A DNA stretch of 64,000 nucleotides from Liquorilactobacillus capillatus DSM 19910 (GCF_001434915.1 NZ_AZEF01000016.1:1-64000), one strand, 5' to 3'. Counted from the first letter of the stretch, positions 1 to 7,261 are shown. The notes: generated by a model not told the origin, from the letters alone. Numbers and translations: made by a program.

Positions 1-56
1 ACACCACCCAAAGGTGATGCCAAGATCTCCATCAATACGATTTGACTTTGACCCAT
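1..56 (-). CDS. possible N-terminal fragment of an unidentified protein, cut by window edge
   Basis: An ATG at 56 opens a frame that stays open to the left edge (18 codons, beginning MGQSQIVLMEI). It lies 1 nt after the stop of the upstream fic-like gene, as expected for a cotranscribed partner, but the SD is weak (GAAGAG-like, inside the fic end). The product cannot be recognised from 18 residues, and chance openness over 56 nt is quite possible. Confidence 0.25.
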   Translation of the reverse strand, partial: MGQSQIVLMEILASPLGG

Positions 57-57
57 A

Positions 58-744
58 TTAATTGTCTCTTCGCACATCTAAACCCTGAATCGCATTATCA
101 TATGTCCACTGTTTAACTCTTGTCATATCATTAGTGCGGTAATAATCAGCAATCAACTCGTTCCATTCATCCCACTTATCTAGGGGAACATTGATCAACC
201 CAGCACCCCCGTCAATCATGATTTTATTGGCACTTAAAGTCGCTGTCCGTTTATTACCGACCCCAAAGATTTGCTGACGCATATTATGATACATAACCGT
301 CAAGGCTTTATCAGTTGTTGTCGTCTGCGAATCAGCCAACGTTTTTTGTAAAAATACTTGTTCCTCTTGTTCGTTAATCAGTGGTGGTTCAAAGAATTCT
401 TCACTCCCTAAATTAACCCCACCTTGTCCCTGCCGCAACTCGCCAGGAACTAGGGCATCTTCGGCAGCCACTAATTTATTGATTTGCTTTTCTATTGGCA
501 GGGTTAAAGGTTCACTTTGGGACGTCACATATTGCCAGCCCCGTTTTAAATTAACAATCGTTAAAACATCTTCAACTGGCACACCTGCAACGCTCATACC
601 ATCCATGATTGTTTGCGTTTGTGGCAGTGTTGTATTAACCCCCTCAAAACGAGCATTAGTATGCACTAACTTGGTAAAGTTTGACCGTGCAAAACGTCGA
701 TTTTCTTCGGACGTGAAATTGTACTTGTCTGCATAAAATTCCAT
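58..744 (-). CDS. Fic/DOC-fold protein with altered active-site motif
   Basis: A 228-aa protein of the Fic family, whose members usually transfer AMP or other phosphate-containing groups to target proteins. The N-terminal part carries a class II-like inhibitory helix (N30-x3-E34-G35 in place of S/T-x3-E-G), followed by the typical NLKR helix near residues 65-68. The core motif near 158-166 reads QIFGVGNKR where active enzymes have HxFx(D/E)GN(G/K)R: the catalytic His is Gln158 and the acidic residue is Val162, while the anion-binding GN(K)R is intact. The start has a good SD (AAGGAG) just upstream. The loss of His suggests either no AMPylation or a different chemistry; the Gln may be common in this subfamily, which I cannot check. 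An ORF may follow at the window edge. Confidence 0.85.
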   Translation of the reverse strand: MEFYADKYNFTSEENRRFARSNFTKLVHTNARFEGVNTTLPQTQTIMDGMSVAGVPVEDVLTIVNLKRGWQYVTSQSEPLTLPIEKQINKLVAAEDALVPGELRQGQGGVNLGSEEFFEPPLINEQEEQVFLQKTLADSQTTTTDKALTVMYHNMRQQIFGVGNKRTATLSANKIMIDGGAGLINVPLDKWDEWNELIADYYRTNDMTRVKQWTYDNAIQGLDVRRDN

Positions 745-786
745 ATCTGTTCATCTCCTTATCCTTACTGTACAAAATAATTTATT

Positions 787-852
787 TTAACCAAAATCAA
801 TTTGATCCAACGTAGTTTCGGTACTTGCCTGGTCTAAGCCTAAATAAGCTAA
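787..852 (-). pseudogene. possible 3' remnant of a short ORF upstream of the fic-like gene
   Basis: Just upstream of the fic-like gene the minus strand encodes a protein-like tail, LAYLGLDQASTETTLDQIDFG then TAA split here as LAYLGLDQAS and TTLDQIDFG. The amino-acid composition looks like a real C-terminus rather than random translation of AT-rich DNA. No start codon is available: the frame is interrupted by the TGA that ends the next upstream ORF (856). I infer a small gene that once preceded fic and lost its 5' part when the neighbouring DNA arrived. Short length makes this weak. Confidence 0.3.
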
Positions 853-855
853 GGA

Positions 856-1413
856 TCAATTTATTGGCTGATAGTAGAACGCTGTTTTTGGATCCACTTG
901 TAAATTATGAGCATTTTTCAAAACTGTGTTTTTAAAAATCCATACCGAGCTTTTACCAGGGTGCATATTCCGTGTATATATAAAATATACTCTCTTATTA
1001 ACACGTTCATAGAAAATCCCACGTCTTCTATATAAATTAAAAAAATATGTTCTGGAAAAACCAAAACTGTTATTTTGAGTAGTAAGCACATAATCCCTAC
1101 CATGTATTTTAATCTTAAAACTTTTTGAATTAAACATTTGAATAGCATAAACTTCATTTGTCGAATATCGATTTTCATGTGTATAGATAATCACAGCACC
1201 TAAACTGAGAAGAATCATTAAACACATTAATTTTGAAATTCCTTTTGAAAGCTTCCTTGAGTAACTATCAAGATAAACTAACCCTACAAATAAAAACATA
1301 AAAGTTATAATCGCAACTAGCACTTTAGGTGTTTGCAGCATTACTTTATTTGAAAAAAACAGAGTCACAACAAAAGCGAATAGAAAAAGTAAGTATTTAC
1401 CATAGTCTCTCAT
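856..1413 (-). CDS. hypothetical membrane protein, three N-terminal helices
   Basis: A 185-aa protein not recognised. Three hydrophobic segments occupy roughly residues 5-22, 30-50 and 60-78, followed by a basic, aromatic-rich hydrophilic C-terminal half (many R, K, Y, F) probably on one face of the membrane. I chose ATG 1413 because GAGGAG lies 7 nt upstream; an in-frame TTG at 1428 would overlap the SD. It diverges from the small membrane protein at 1606. Its stop lies next to the fic-upstream remnant, so it may be a later insertion there. No function is proposed. Confidence 0.6.
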   Translation of the reverse strand: MRDYGKYLLFLFAFVVTLFFSNKVMLQTPKVLVAIITFMFLFVGLVYLDSYSRKLSKGISKLMCLMILLSLGAVIIYTHENRYSTNEVYAIQMFNSKSFKIKIHGRDYVLTTQNNSFGFSRTYFFNLYRRRGIFYERVNKRVYFIYTRNMHPGKSSVWIFKNTVLKNAHNLQVDPKTAFYYQPIN

Positions 1414-1605
1414 AGCTATTCTCCTCAAATGATATCATTGCCAAAAATAAACCTTAATTAATCAATGCTAAAATTATACTAACAATAATTAATACTATAT
1501 CAGCAATCGGCAATGAGAAACCACCTTTTTATTCCTATTTAGAATCCAATTTTACTTTTCATGATCTTTTAGGTTAATATTAAAAATATATAAAAGGAGA
1601 TTCTA

Positions 1606-2181
1606 ATGTTTAAAATAATTTTTGCTGTATTTTTATTTCTGGCATTCGCATTCTTAGCCTTCTTTAGTGGAAGAAAAAATACACTTTTTCAGAAAAAGCT
1701 ACATCCTAAAATAAAAGTAATAATAAATCAACTTAATAACAACAATTTTGAAAAAGTTAAACATACAGAAAAAGAGAAGCAAGAAATACTTGGCTTAAAA
1801 AAAAGCTCTTCAGACTTGAAAAAAGATGCCAAATGGATTAGAGAAAAAAGTTCGAAACAATACAAAAGATTTTGGATTTTGTTTTATATTTACTTTCTTT
1901 TTTGCCTTAGCGTCTTGCAATTATACTATGCAGGTTTATGGCTACTAATATTGAACTTATTTGTTGGTCTATTTCAAATTGCTTTTCTTATTAACCTCAA
2001 CATTACACTTTCAAAAAAAATTACTGCAACCTTACGGAGAATAAACATCTTTACAGATACTAACTACATCGAAGAACTAAATGGTATCGGCAGACAGTTT
2101 AAAATTGAGCTTTTTTTTGAGATATTGGCAATATTTTCGGCATATTATATGCTTTATAATATATATTTGTACACTTATTAA
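1606..2181 (+). CDS. hypothetical membrane protein
   Basis: A 191-aa protein of unknown family. An N-terminal helix (about 3-20) is followed by a Lys-rich, probably cytoplasmic stretch with coiled-coil character (25-80), two close hydrophobic helices (about 85-130) and a C-terminal hydrophobic segment (168-190). A clear SD (AAAAGGAG, 6 nt before the ATG) supports the start. It is monocistronic, diverging from 856-1413 and convergent with the DUF1906 gene, from which a hairpin terminator (2208-2246) separates it. The shared style with its divergent neighbour (small, multi-helix, basic) may indicate a pair, which is inference only. Confidence 0.65.
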   Translation: MFKIIFAVFLFLAFAFLAFFSGRKNTLFQKKLHPKIKVIINQLNNNNFEKVKHTEKEKQEILGLKKSSSDLKKDAKWIREKSSKQYKRFWILFYIYFLFCLSVLQLYYAGLWLLILNLFVGLFQIAFLINLNITLSKKITATLRRINIFTDTNYIEELNGIGRQFKIELFFEILAIFSAYYMLYNIYLYTY

Positions 2182-2205
2182 AAATTAAACTACTATTACA
2201 TAAAA

Positions 2206-2247
2206 AACATTGAATGGTTGCTCTTCCTGCTAACATTCAATGCTTTT
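2206..2247. terminator. bidirectional intrinsic terminator
   Basis: Perfect 9-bp arms CATTGAATG (2208-2216) and CATTCAATG (2234-2242) with a run of A before and T after, so it works on both strands between the convergent genes ending at 2181 and 2265. Confidence 0.8.
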
Positions 2248-2264
2248 TGATTCTGATCGAGAAT

Positions 2265-4463
2265 TTAATCAAAAGAAATACTTGCAAATTTAGTTATCCA
2301 TGCTGATATAGTAGTTCCTACAGTTGTCAAAGTCTCACTGGTAACTTCAATTGTTTCTTCGCCCCAAACTGGATTTTTGGTTAATAAGATTACTCCAAAA
2401 CCTGCAACAACTGCCAATCCCCATACAGCAATTCCCTCAGAAGGTATTTTAAAAGTTTTTTTTTCCGCAATAGGAGCACTAATAGGAGTTGGATCAATAG
2501 GTTGTTCTGGATAGTTAGAATTAAAAGCCATGCTAAGTGTAATAGTATACTCTAGATCAGTATCTACACTACTGATCTCTTTCTTAATTGTTCCTTCAAT
2601 TAACGTCTTAATTCCTAATTTTCCATTTAACATTGTTGGCCCAGACTTAACATTACCATCTCCTATCAATGGTGCTAAGTCATCTATTACAGCACTAATA
2701 TTATTTTCTGATAAATCTTTTACAGTACCAAAATATTTTTTTAAAGTGCTATTTGCTTCTAAAACAGGTTTGCCATTTTTTACACTTATAACTCCTAAAC
2801 TTGCTTCATCTCCCGCACTCCAAGAAGTGCTATATTCAACTTTAAAATCGGCCACTGGTGTTCTTTCTTCTACAGATTTTTCAGCAACAAGCCAATCAAC
2901 TTTCCCAAAAACATTTTTGAAAATTGGAAATGATTTTAAAATTGATGGAATAAGTTTTACTATTTTATAACCATCTGACGAAGAATCTTCAAATAATTGA
3001 CACCCCTGATCTTTCCCGGAAGCAGCATCTTGATCAATATCAATCCCAGTTGAACCTGCTGTATATTCTTTAAACTGATCAAAACTCCAGTTTAAAGGCA
3101 TCTTAAAACCTAAGTTACCACTCCAGCCATAAGACATATTAGCGACAAAACTGTACTTAACCCCGATTTTTTCTGCATACAGACAAACATTACGCGTTCC
3201 ATAGACCCCAACTTCGTAACCAGAATCTGCGACTGCGGCGAGAACTCCCTTCAAGTACGGAATAACCGTTCCGTCGATATCACCATCTTGAATGTCAACA
3301 TCAACCGCAAAGTAAATAGTAGTTCCTTCAGGAAAATCTAACTTACGTGCTGCAGCAGTTGCAATGCCACCATCTATTGTTCCTTGACTGTTTGTAAAAT
3401 ATTTTTCTTCATAACCACCATCTTCATAAATTGGAAAGATACGCAGACCAGCTGATGTAATTGCTGTAATTTCATCAGCTGTTAAATTCTTAGGACGTTC
3501 ATTGCTACCTGTCCCAACTGTTCCCGTAAGGTAACGACCTACAATTTCAAAACCTGCATTTTTAAATTTAGTTACGGTTCCTGAAGTTAAGCGTGTAGCG
3601 GTATCAAAAGCTATTGAGTCACGGTCAGTATTTCCATTACTTGTTAATAATCCTTTAATAACAGTTAAGTCAGCTGTTGTAGTATAAGGTTCTAAGTCCA
3701 TAAACTTACGGAATGCCACAATTGCATTTCCTACTGTCTCGGTAAAGCTACCATCAAAAGCTCCTGTATAAAACCCATTGACATATAAACCATATTGGAT
3801 AATCTGCACAATTTCACCTGTTGTTCCTTCAGAAACAGTAGGTGTCCTAGCAATTGTTTCCGCTCCATAATTCCCATTAGCTGTAGTTGCGTCTATCCCT
3901 TCAACTCGCTGCAACGCATAAATCAACGCTGTATTAGTTCCCCGTTGATAAACACCATCACATGGCAAAATCCCTAAATCATTACTATATTTTTTATTCA
4001 ATGCCTGTTGCATTTCACGGATTCTCTTATCACCATTCTCTAACAAGGTGAAAGCACTCATATCAAACAAAGCAGACATCAAATTAACCGTTAAATTACC
4101 GTCAGTATCCACCCCCGCATCACGCTGCAAAGATTTAATTGCCGCAACTAGATCTTCATCATAACTTTCTGTAAAACTATTTGGACTAATACCCTTGCAC
4201 CAAAAAGCTCCTTTAATCAATTTAACAATCTTACTTGAAGTATTTTTCTTAATAGTATCAATTACTTTTGCCAGAGCAGCTTTAGTTTGATCGCCAAAGC
4301 CCTCACCTAGCTCAGACAACTTCAGTTCATGCTGCAATCCTTCACGTAAGCTATAAATTGTTGACCAACCTGTTTGACCATTTTCAGGTGCTTTATGGAA
4401 TCCATTAATACCTCCGTATGTTTTATTAAGCCACTGTTGTGTTGCTAATACCATTTGATCCAT
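2265..4463 (-). CDS. DUF1906 (glycoside-hydrolase-like) multidomain protein, SOS-box promoter
   Basis: A 732-aa protein. Residues 1-275 resemble two or three peptidoglycan-binding-type helical repeats (for example around 1-70, 85-140 and 150-275). Residues about 283-495 match the DUF1906/Rv2525c-like TIM-barrel domain related to GH25 muramidases (phrases such as GRYLTG, IFPIYEDGG, IYFAVDVD, YEVGVYGT and a D-x-D near the end). The last 235 residues are unassigned, with one hydrophobic helix near 675-695 and a conserved-looking tail. No signal peptide is visible, which is odd for a wall-active enzyme and recalls phage endolysins that need a holin. A promoter (TTGATG-N17-TATGCT) overlapping a LexA box lies just upstream. 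SD AAGGAAAGGAAG precedes the ATG. Cell-wall hydrolysis is inferred from the fold only. Confidence 0.8.
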   Translation of the reverse strand: MDQMVLATQQWLNKTYGGINGFHKAPENGQTGWSTIYSLREGLQHELKLSELGEGFGDQTKAALAKVIDTIKKNTSSKIVKLIKGAFWCKGISPNSFTESYDEDLVAAIKSLQRDAGVDTDGNLTVNLMSALFDMSAFTLLENGDKRIREMQQALNKKYSNDLGILPCDGVYQRGTNTALIYALQRVEGIDATTANGNYGAETIARTPTVSEGTTGEIVQIIQYGLYVNGFYTGAFDGSFTETVGNAIVAFRKFMDLEPYTTTADLTVIKGLLTSNGNTDRDSIAFDTATRLTSGTVTKFKNAGFEIVGRYLTGTVGTGSNERPKNLTADEITAITSAGLRIFPIYEDGGYEEKYFTNSQGTIDGGIATAAARKLDFPEGTTIYFAVDVDIQDGDIDGTVIPYLKGVLAAVADSGYEVGVYGTRNVCLYAEKIGVKYSFVANMSYGWSGNLGFKMPLNWSFDQFKEYTAGSTGIDIDQDAASGKDQGCQLFEDSSSDGYKIVKLIPSILKSFPIFKNVFGKVDWLVAEKSVEERTPVADFKVEYSTSWSAGDEASLGVISVKNGKPVLEANSTLKKYFGTVKDLSENNISAVIDDLAPLIGDGNVKSGPTMLNGKLGIKTLIEGTIKKEISSVDTDLEYTITLSMAFNSNYPEQPIDPTPISAPIAEKKTFKIPSEGIAVWGLAVVAGFGVILLTKNPVWGEETIEVTSETLTTVGTTISAWITKFASISFD

Positions 4464-4495
4464 CTAGAAAACTTCCTTTCCTTTAATCTGGACCA

Positions 4496-4535
4496 AGCAT
4501 AAAACCTATTTTTAAAATCATCAAACGTATGTTCG
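4496..4535 (-). promoter_or_regulatory. sigma-A promoter overlapped by a LexA/DinR (SOS) box
   Basis: On the minus strand, -35 TTGATG (4524-4519) and -10 TATGCT (4501-4496) are 17 bp apart. CGAACATACGTTTG (4535-4522) matches 13 of 14 positions of the Gram-positive SOS consensus CGAACRNRYGTTYC and overlaps the -35, the position expected for LexA repression. It controls the DUF1906 gene starting at 4463. Confidence 0.7.
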
Positions 4536-4593
4536 ATATTTATTTGTTTAAATTTATTGATACACAATTCTACAAAAAGATAATTCCAAGTAA

Positions 4594-4865
4594 ACAAATA
4601 GACTCCAACAATTAAGTTGGAATCTATAAATGAAACAGATTGATTAAGTCTGCTTAAAGTGATGCATTCTAAGTACTATAACAATTTATCTATCTACTGA
4701 CTTAGTAATCAAGCTAATTATTTATATCTAGCCTTGAAAGCTAACAAAAAGTAGATTTAAAGCACCAGAATTTAATTATCCTGATATTTTTGATTATTTT
4801 TCAGTTTCTCCTTTTTTTTAAATGAATTAATATAACTTTACAATGTCTGCTAAAATTTCACTTAA
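4594..4865. repeat. diverged direct repeat, copy A (structured, non-coding)
   Basis: Aligns along its whole length with 7262-7550: shared landmarks in the same order are AAATAGACTCC, AGATTGAYTAAGTCT, GTAATYAAGCTARTTATT, ATCTAGCCTT, AAGTAGAT, AAAGCAC, TTTAATTATCCT and ACAATGTYTGCTAAAAT. Local hairpins recur in both copies. One shows covariation: CAGA/TCTG here against TAGA/TCTA in copy B. The first hairpin here has arms TAGACTCCAAC and GTTGGAATCTA. Confidence 0.7.
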
Positions 4866-4921
4866 TTTAGAACCTCATGCATCCTAGCCTTTTGTATCAG
4901 CTTGCTTGATTATAGATACGA

Positions 4922-4989
4922 AAAAAGGCCCCTAAATCCAAGGTGTCCCCTTGTGGTAGCCAATAAGTACCAAACATATCCTAGGCCTT
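4922..4989 (-). terminator. three-way-junction-like structured terminator
   Basis: On the minus strand, 7 nt past the hydrolase stop, AAGGCC (4989-4984) pairs with GGCCTT (4930-4925). Inside are two hairpins: TGGTA/TACCA (4972-4954) and CAAGG/CCTTG (4953-4939). A run of six T follows. It is shaped like a terminator with a branched stem and could be a small structured RNA. Confidence 0.55.
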
Positions 4990-4995
4990 GATCAT

Positions 4996-5508
4996 CTAAT
5001 TTTTATTGTGAGGTTCTATAAACGTCAAAAATCGATGATTCCAAATCTGATCTTGATAAAAGTTACTCGTCTGTTGGGCAGTCATCATTTGATTGGATAT
5101 AGTTGTTGTTAACCCTCGAACCATTTCTAAATGGTATCCCAAACCATGCGCCATCTTAATTGTTGTATCTACGCAAAATTCAACCTGTGCGCCACAAATC
5201 TCAATTGACTTAATCTCATACTTATCTAGTATTTTTTGCAGATCAGTATGATAAAAAGAGTTAGCATGAACTTTTTGTATTAATATGTCATGAGAAGACA
5301 CCTTAAAATCATTAATTATCTTCCAGTTATAACTATTTTTAACTAGGTCTTCATCATTATGCTGAACAAAAATTACAGGTTTATTTTGTGAGTGATAAAT
5401 GTTAATACGTTCCTTAATTCCAGAAATGACTTTTGTTAAGTTTGCTAATGGTTCTGAGCTACGGCATACTCCGTTTTGCATGTCGATAATCATTAATACA
5501 TCTGCCAT
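4996..5508 (-). CDS. isochorismatase-like cysteine hydrolase
   Basis: A 170-aa alpha/beta protein of the isochorismatase/nicotinamidase superfamily. The catalytic triad is visible: Asp9 (IIDMQNG), Lys79 (IQKVHANSF) and Cys112 (AQVEFCVDTT), with the usual cis-peptide-containing GAQVE turn before the Cys. I chose ATG 5508 because AAAGGAG lies 6 nt upstream; the longer reading from 5526 runs through this SD. The substrate is not predictable: true isochorismatases, nicotinamidases and ureidoacrylate-type amidohydrolases share these motifs. It lies downstream of a DJ-1 family gene and a regulator remnant on the same strand, a common arrangement for small stress or detoxification genes. Confidence 0.85.
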   Translation of the reverse strand: MADVLMIIDMQNGVCRSSEPLANLTKVISGIKERINIYHSQNKPVIFVQHNDEDLVKNSYNWKIINDFKVSSHDILIQKVHANSFYHTDLQKILDKYEIKSIEICGAQVEFCVDTTIKMAHGLGYHLEMVRGLTTTISNQMMTAQQTSNFYQDQIWNHRFLTFIEPHNKN

Positions 5509-5578
5509 ATTTTTCTCCTTTAACATACACAGTATTTAATGTAATTACTACTTATTAACCTACTAACGAAAAACCTTA

Positions 5579-6169
5579 TCAATAAAACGGATTACCGTAC
5601 TTCTCACAATACTGGTAAAATCCAAACCTATACAAATAAATATCTTTATCTATTTGCTCATTGTTTTTAAACTTAATCATCTTCAAAACCTGCTGTGTAA
5701 ATTCTAGTGGTGCAGTCCCATTAGCAGTAACCAAGTTATGATCGCGTACTGTTTGTTCTTCAAGAAAATCTGATTTATTTTGATACTGATCAAAGTCTTT
5801 CCACAAATATTGCGTATTGCCAGTATGTTTGAAATCAGTAAGTAATCCGTTTCTAGCGAGATAATCCACTGCACCACAGATTGCACCCACAAACTTGTTA
5901 TTCGTTAACCGTTCTTGAATCAGCTGTTTTAGTACATTATTTTTAATTTGCCAAGAATTTCCACCAATTAATATCAACAGCTCACAATCAGCCGGTATTT
6001 GCTCCAACTGATAATCCACTGCAGTTTTAAAGCCACCAATTGAAACTACCTCTTGCTTGATCGAAGTAGTTTTTACTTCCCAATTAGGATCTTGATTTAA
6101 TGTACTTGAAAGATAAGCACCTTCCCAATCAGCATATTCATCTAACAATACAAAAATTGCTTGTTTCAT
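5579..6169 (-). CDS. DJ-1/PfpI family protein (YoaZ-like)
   Basis: A 196-aa class I glutamine-amidotransferase-like protein. The opening IFVLLDEYADWEGAYLSS and the nucleophile-elbow Cys in GAICGAVDYLA resemble Bacillus subtilis YoaZ. The family includes glyoxalase/deglycase-type enzymes, chaperones and proteases, so the activity stays open. It lies 14 nt downstream of the AraC/GyrI remnant and was probably once controlled by that regulator. SD quality is modest (GGGGACTTTATT before ATG 6169). Confidence 0.8.
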   Translation of the reverse strand: MKQAIFVLLDEYADWEGAYLSSTLNQDPNWEVKTTSIKQEVVSIGGFKTAVDYQLEQIPADCELLILIGGNSWQIKNNVLKQLIQERLTNNKFVGAICGAVDYLARNGLLTDFKHTGNTQYLWKDFDQYQNKSDFLEEQTVRDHNLVTANGTAPLEFTQQVLKMIKFKNNEQIDKDIYLYRFGFYQYCEKYGNPFY

Positions 6170-6183
6170 AATAATAAAGTCCC

Positions 6184-6702
6184 CTATTCTATTGGGATTA
6201 GTATCTCACAGTATCCCAAACTTACTAATTCCTGTTTATATCGTTCAATAATTGGCTTGTTGAGAACCTTAAGTTGCTTTTCACAGATAATTTGTTTCAT
6301 TTTTTGATAAAATTCATTAATTGCTATTTCAGTATGAGGTATTTTAAAAACAGCGTACTTTACAGCAGTTAAAGTCCTTTGATTAATACAGTTATTTTTT
6401 AAATTTTCCTTATTGATAATTAAACAAACATCATATCTACAATTCGCATTAGGAACATTCCGCGGATTATCCAAAGCTATACCTAGTATGATTGATCCTT
6501 TGAATAGTTTCTCTGCCTTAACCCATTGTTTAAAGGAACGCATTAATTTCCCGTTTTCAGTACCATAAGCGCCTATTCGTCTAAAATAAACGACTTTTAT
6601 TTCTTTCGTATATTCAATATTCGCTTTTGTGTACTCCGTATTTTTTCTCGGGCGTCCTGTGCTATTAGCATAACCCCAATTAAAACAAAATACACTACTG
6701 AT
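6184..6702 (-). pseudogene. 5'-truncated AraC-type regulator, GyrI-like effector domain left
   Basis: The frame is open from codon 6702 to the stop at 6184, but the only ATG (6543) falls inside the domain. Translating upstream of it restores the missing N-terminal strand of the GyrI-like small-molecule-binding domain (IKVVYFRRIGAYG), then continues to GILGIALDNP-type and CRYDVC motifs characteristic of AraC-GyrI regulators. Before it, the stretch GYANSTGRPRKNTEYT may be the linker after the DNA-binding domain. A stop at 6703-6705 and no start codon mark the break, exactly where the toxin promoter region begins. A stand-alone 119-aa product from 6543 lacks an SD and half a sheet, so I call it a pseudogene. 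Confidence 0.65.
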
Positions 6703-6714
6703 TTAAAAATATAT

Positions 6715-6743
6715 TTTTAAAAGGATTATATTCCCTGTATAAT
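6715..6743 (+). promoter_or_regulatory. toxin mRNA promoter
   Basis: A perfect -10 TATAAT at 6738-6743 preceded by TG, with a weak AT-rich -35 (TTTTAA at 6715-6720). Expected start near 6750, about 100 nt before the toxin start codon, giving the long 5' leader typical of type I toxins. Confidence 0.6.
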
Positions 6744-6796
6744 AGATCAAGTAGAGAAGTTAAGGCGGTGGCTATTTCCAATCGGAGGTGGTGCTT

Positions 6797-6814
6797 ATGG
6801 TGTTAAACCTTTAA
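6797..6814 (+). CDS. five-codon leader peptide before the toxin
   Basis: ATG GTG TTA AAC CTT TAA preceded at 6 nt by a strong SD (GGAGGTGG, 6784-6791). It ends 33 nt before the toxin start. A translated mini-ORF in the leader could couple or block toxin translation; expression is inferred only from the SD. Confidence 0.35.
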   Translation: MVLNL

Positions 6815-6847
6815 AGCCCATAATTCCTAATGAAAGGAGTAGCCTAA

Positions 6848-6952
6848 GTGTCCGTGTCGGACGCTTTACAATTAATGCTGGCTTTCGGTACATTTATCGT
6901 GGCCTTGATCGCATTAATTGTTGAGCTGATTAAAAGTCAGCAAAAAAAATAA
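6848..6952 (+). CDS. type I toxin, putative holin-like (Hol_Tox) peptide
   Basis: A 34-aa peptide beginning MSVSDALQLMLAFGTF, with one hydrophobic helix (residues 8-28) and a Lys/Gln-rich tail (ELIKSQQKK). This is the pattern of the putative holin-like toxin family of Firmicutes, membrane peptides that damage the envelope when the antisense RNA is absent. Start is GTG at 6848 with AAAGGAG (6833-6839) 8 nt upstream. TAAGGCGGT in the 5' leader (6761-6769) is perfectly complementary to ACCGCCTTA at the 3' end of the ORF (6952-6960), a long-range pairing seen in type I toxin mRNAs. The + strand terminator is at 7027-7057 and a convergent antisense RNA overlaps the 3' half. Family assignment is from pattern, not a search. 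Confidence 0.8.
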   Translation: MSVSDALQLMLAFGTFIVALIALIVELIKSQQKK

Positions 6953-6983
6953 CCGCCTTAGCTCTGCCAAGCTAGCGGTTATT
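6941..6983 (-). terminator. antitoxin RNA terminator
   Basis: Minus-strand hairpin with arms AATAACCGC (6983-6975) and GCGGTTATT (6956-6948), extended by inner arms TAGCT/AGCTA, followed directly by a run of T. It spans the toxin stop codon. Confidence 0.8.
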
Positions 6984-7060
6984 TAATAATCATAGTATTG
7001 TCACCGTCTTAAACGGCTCTACACGGGGAAGCCCTGTTCACGCGGGGCTTCCTTTTTCTT
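6943..7060 (-). ncRNA. antisense antitoxin RNA of the Hol_Tox locus
   Basis: About 117 nt predicted: start near 7060 from the minus-strand promoter with extended -10, end at the hairpin-plus-T7 terminator at 6983-6943. It overlaps the toxin mRNA 3' end by its entire length, the convergent layout of TxpA/RatA and BsrG/SR4-type modules. Its first part folds into the hairpin GGAAGCCC/GGGCTTCC, which is also the toxin terminator. Boundaries are inferred from promoter and terminator positions. Confidence 0.65.
7027..7057 (+). terminator. toxin mRNA terminator
   Basis: Perfect GGAAGCCC (7027-7034) / GGGCTTCC (7045-7052) stem followed by TTTTT. Confidence 0.85.
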
Positions 7061-7066
7061 ATCCAC

Positions 7067-7095
7067 ATTATAGCATGACTATAAGCGACTTTCGA
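7067..7095 (-). promoter_or_regulatory. antitoxin RNA promoter
   Basis: Extended -10 TGCTATAAT (TATAAT at 7072-7067) with -35 TCGAAA (7095-7090), 17 bp apart. It reads toward the toxin and appears stronger than the toxin promoter, as needed for an antitoxin RNA. Confidence 0.65.
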
Positions 7096-7261
7096 CTATT
7101 TTAAATCAGATTTCTAGCAATTATAAGGATCATGTATTTGCTTTTTACATTAAAACACCGATAAAAGCTAGCGGAAGTAGTTAGATCATTTACTGATAAT
7201 AGACCGTGTAGAGCATTTTTTTAATTGACAACAACCGTCGCCCAAAAACCGTTTAATTGCA

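Larger units (their letters stand above)
4464..4995. other. 532-nt gene-free region
   Basis: Holds the SOS-type promoter (4496-4535), the upstream copy of a diverged direct repeat (4594-4865) and a structured terminator-like element (4925-4989). No ORF with an SD was found. Confidence 0.7.

Noticed and set aside
6184-6543. A complete 119-aa stand-alone GyrI protein
   Set aside because: The ATG lies inside the domain, has no SD, and the protein homology continues upstream; listed as a truncated regulator instead.
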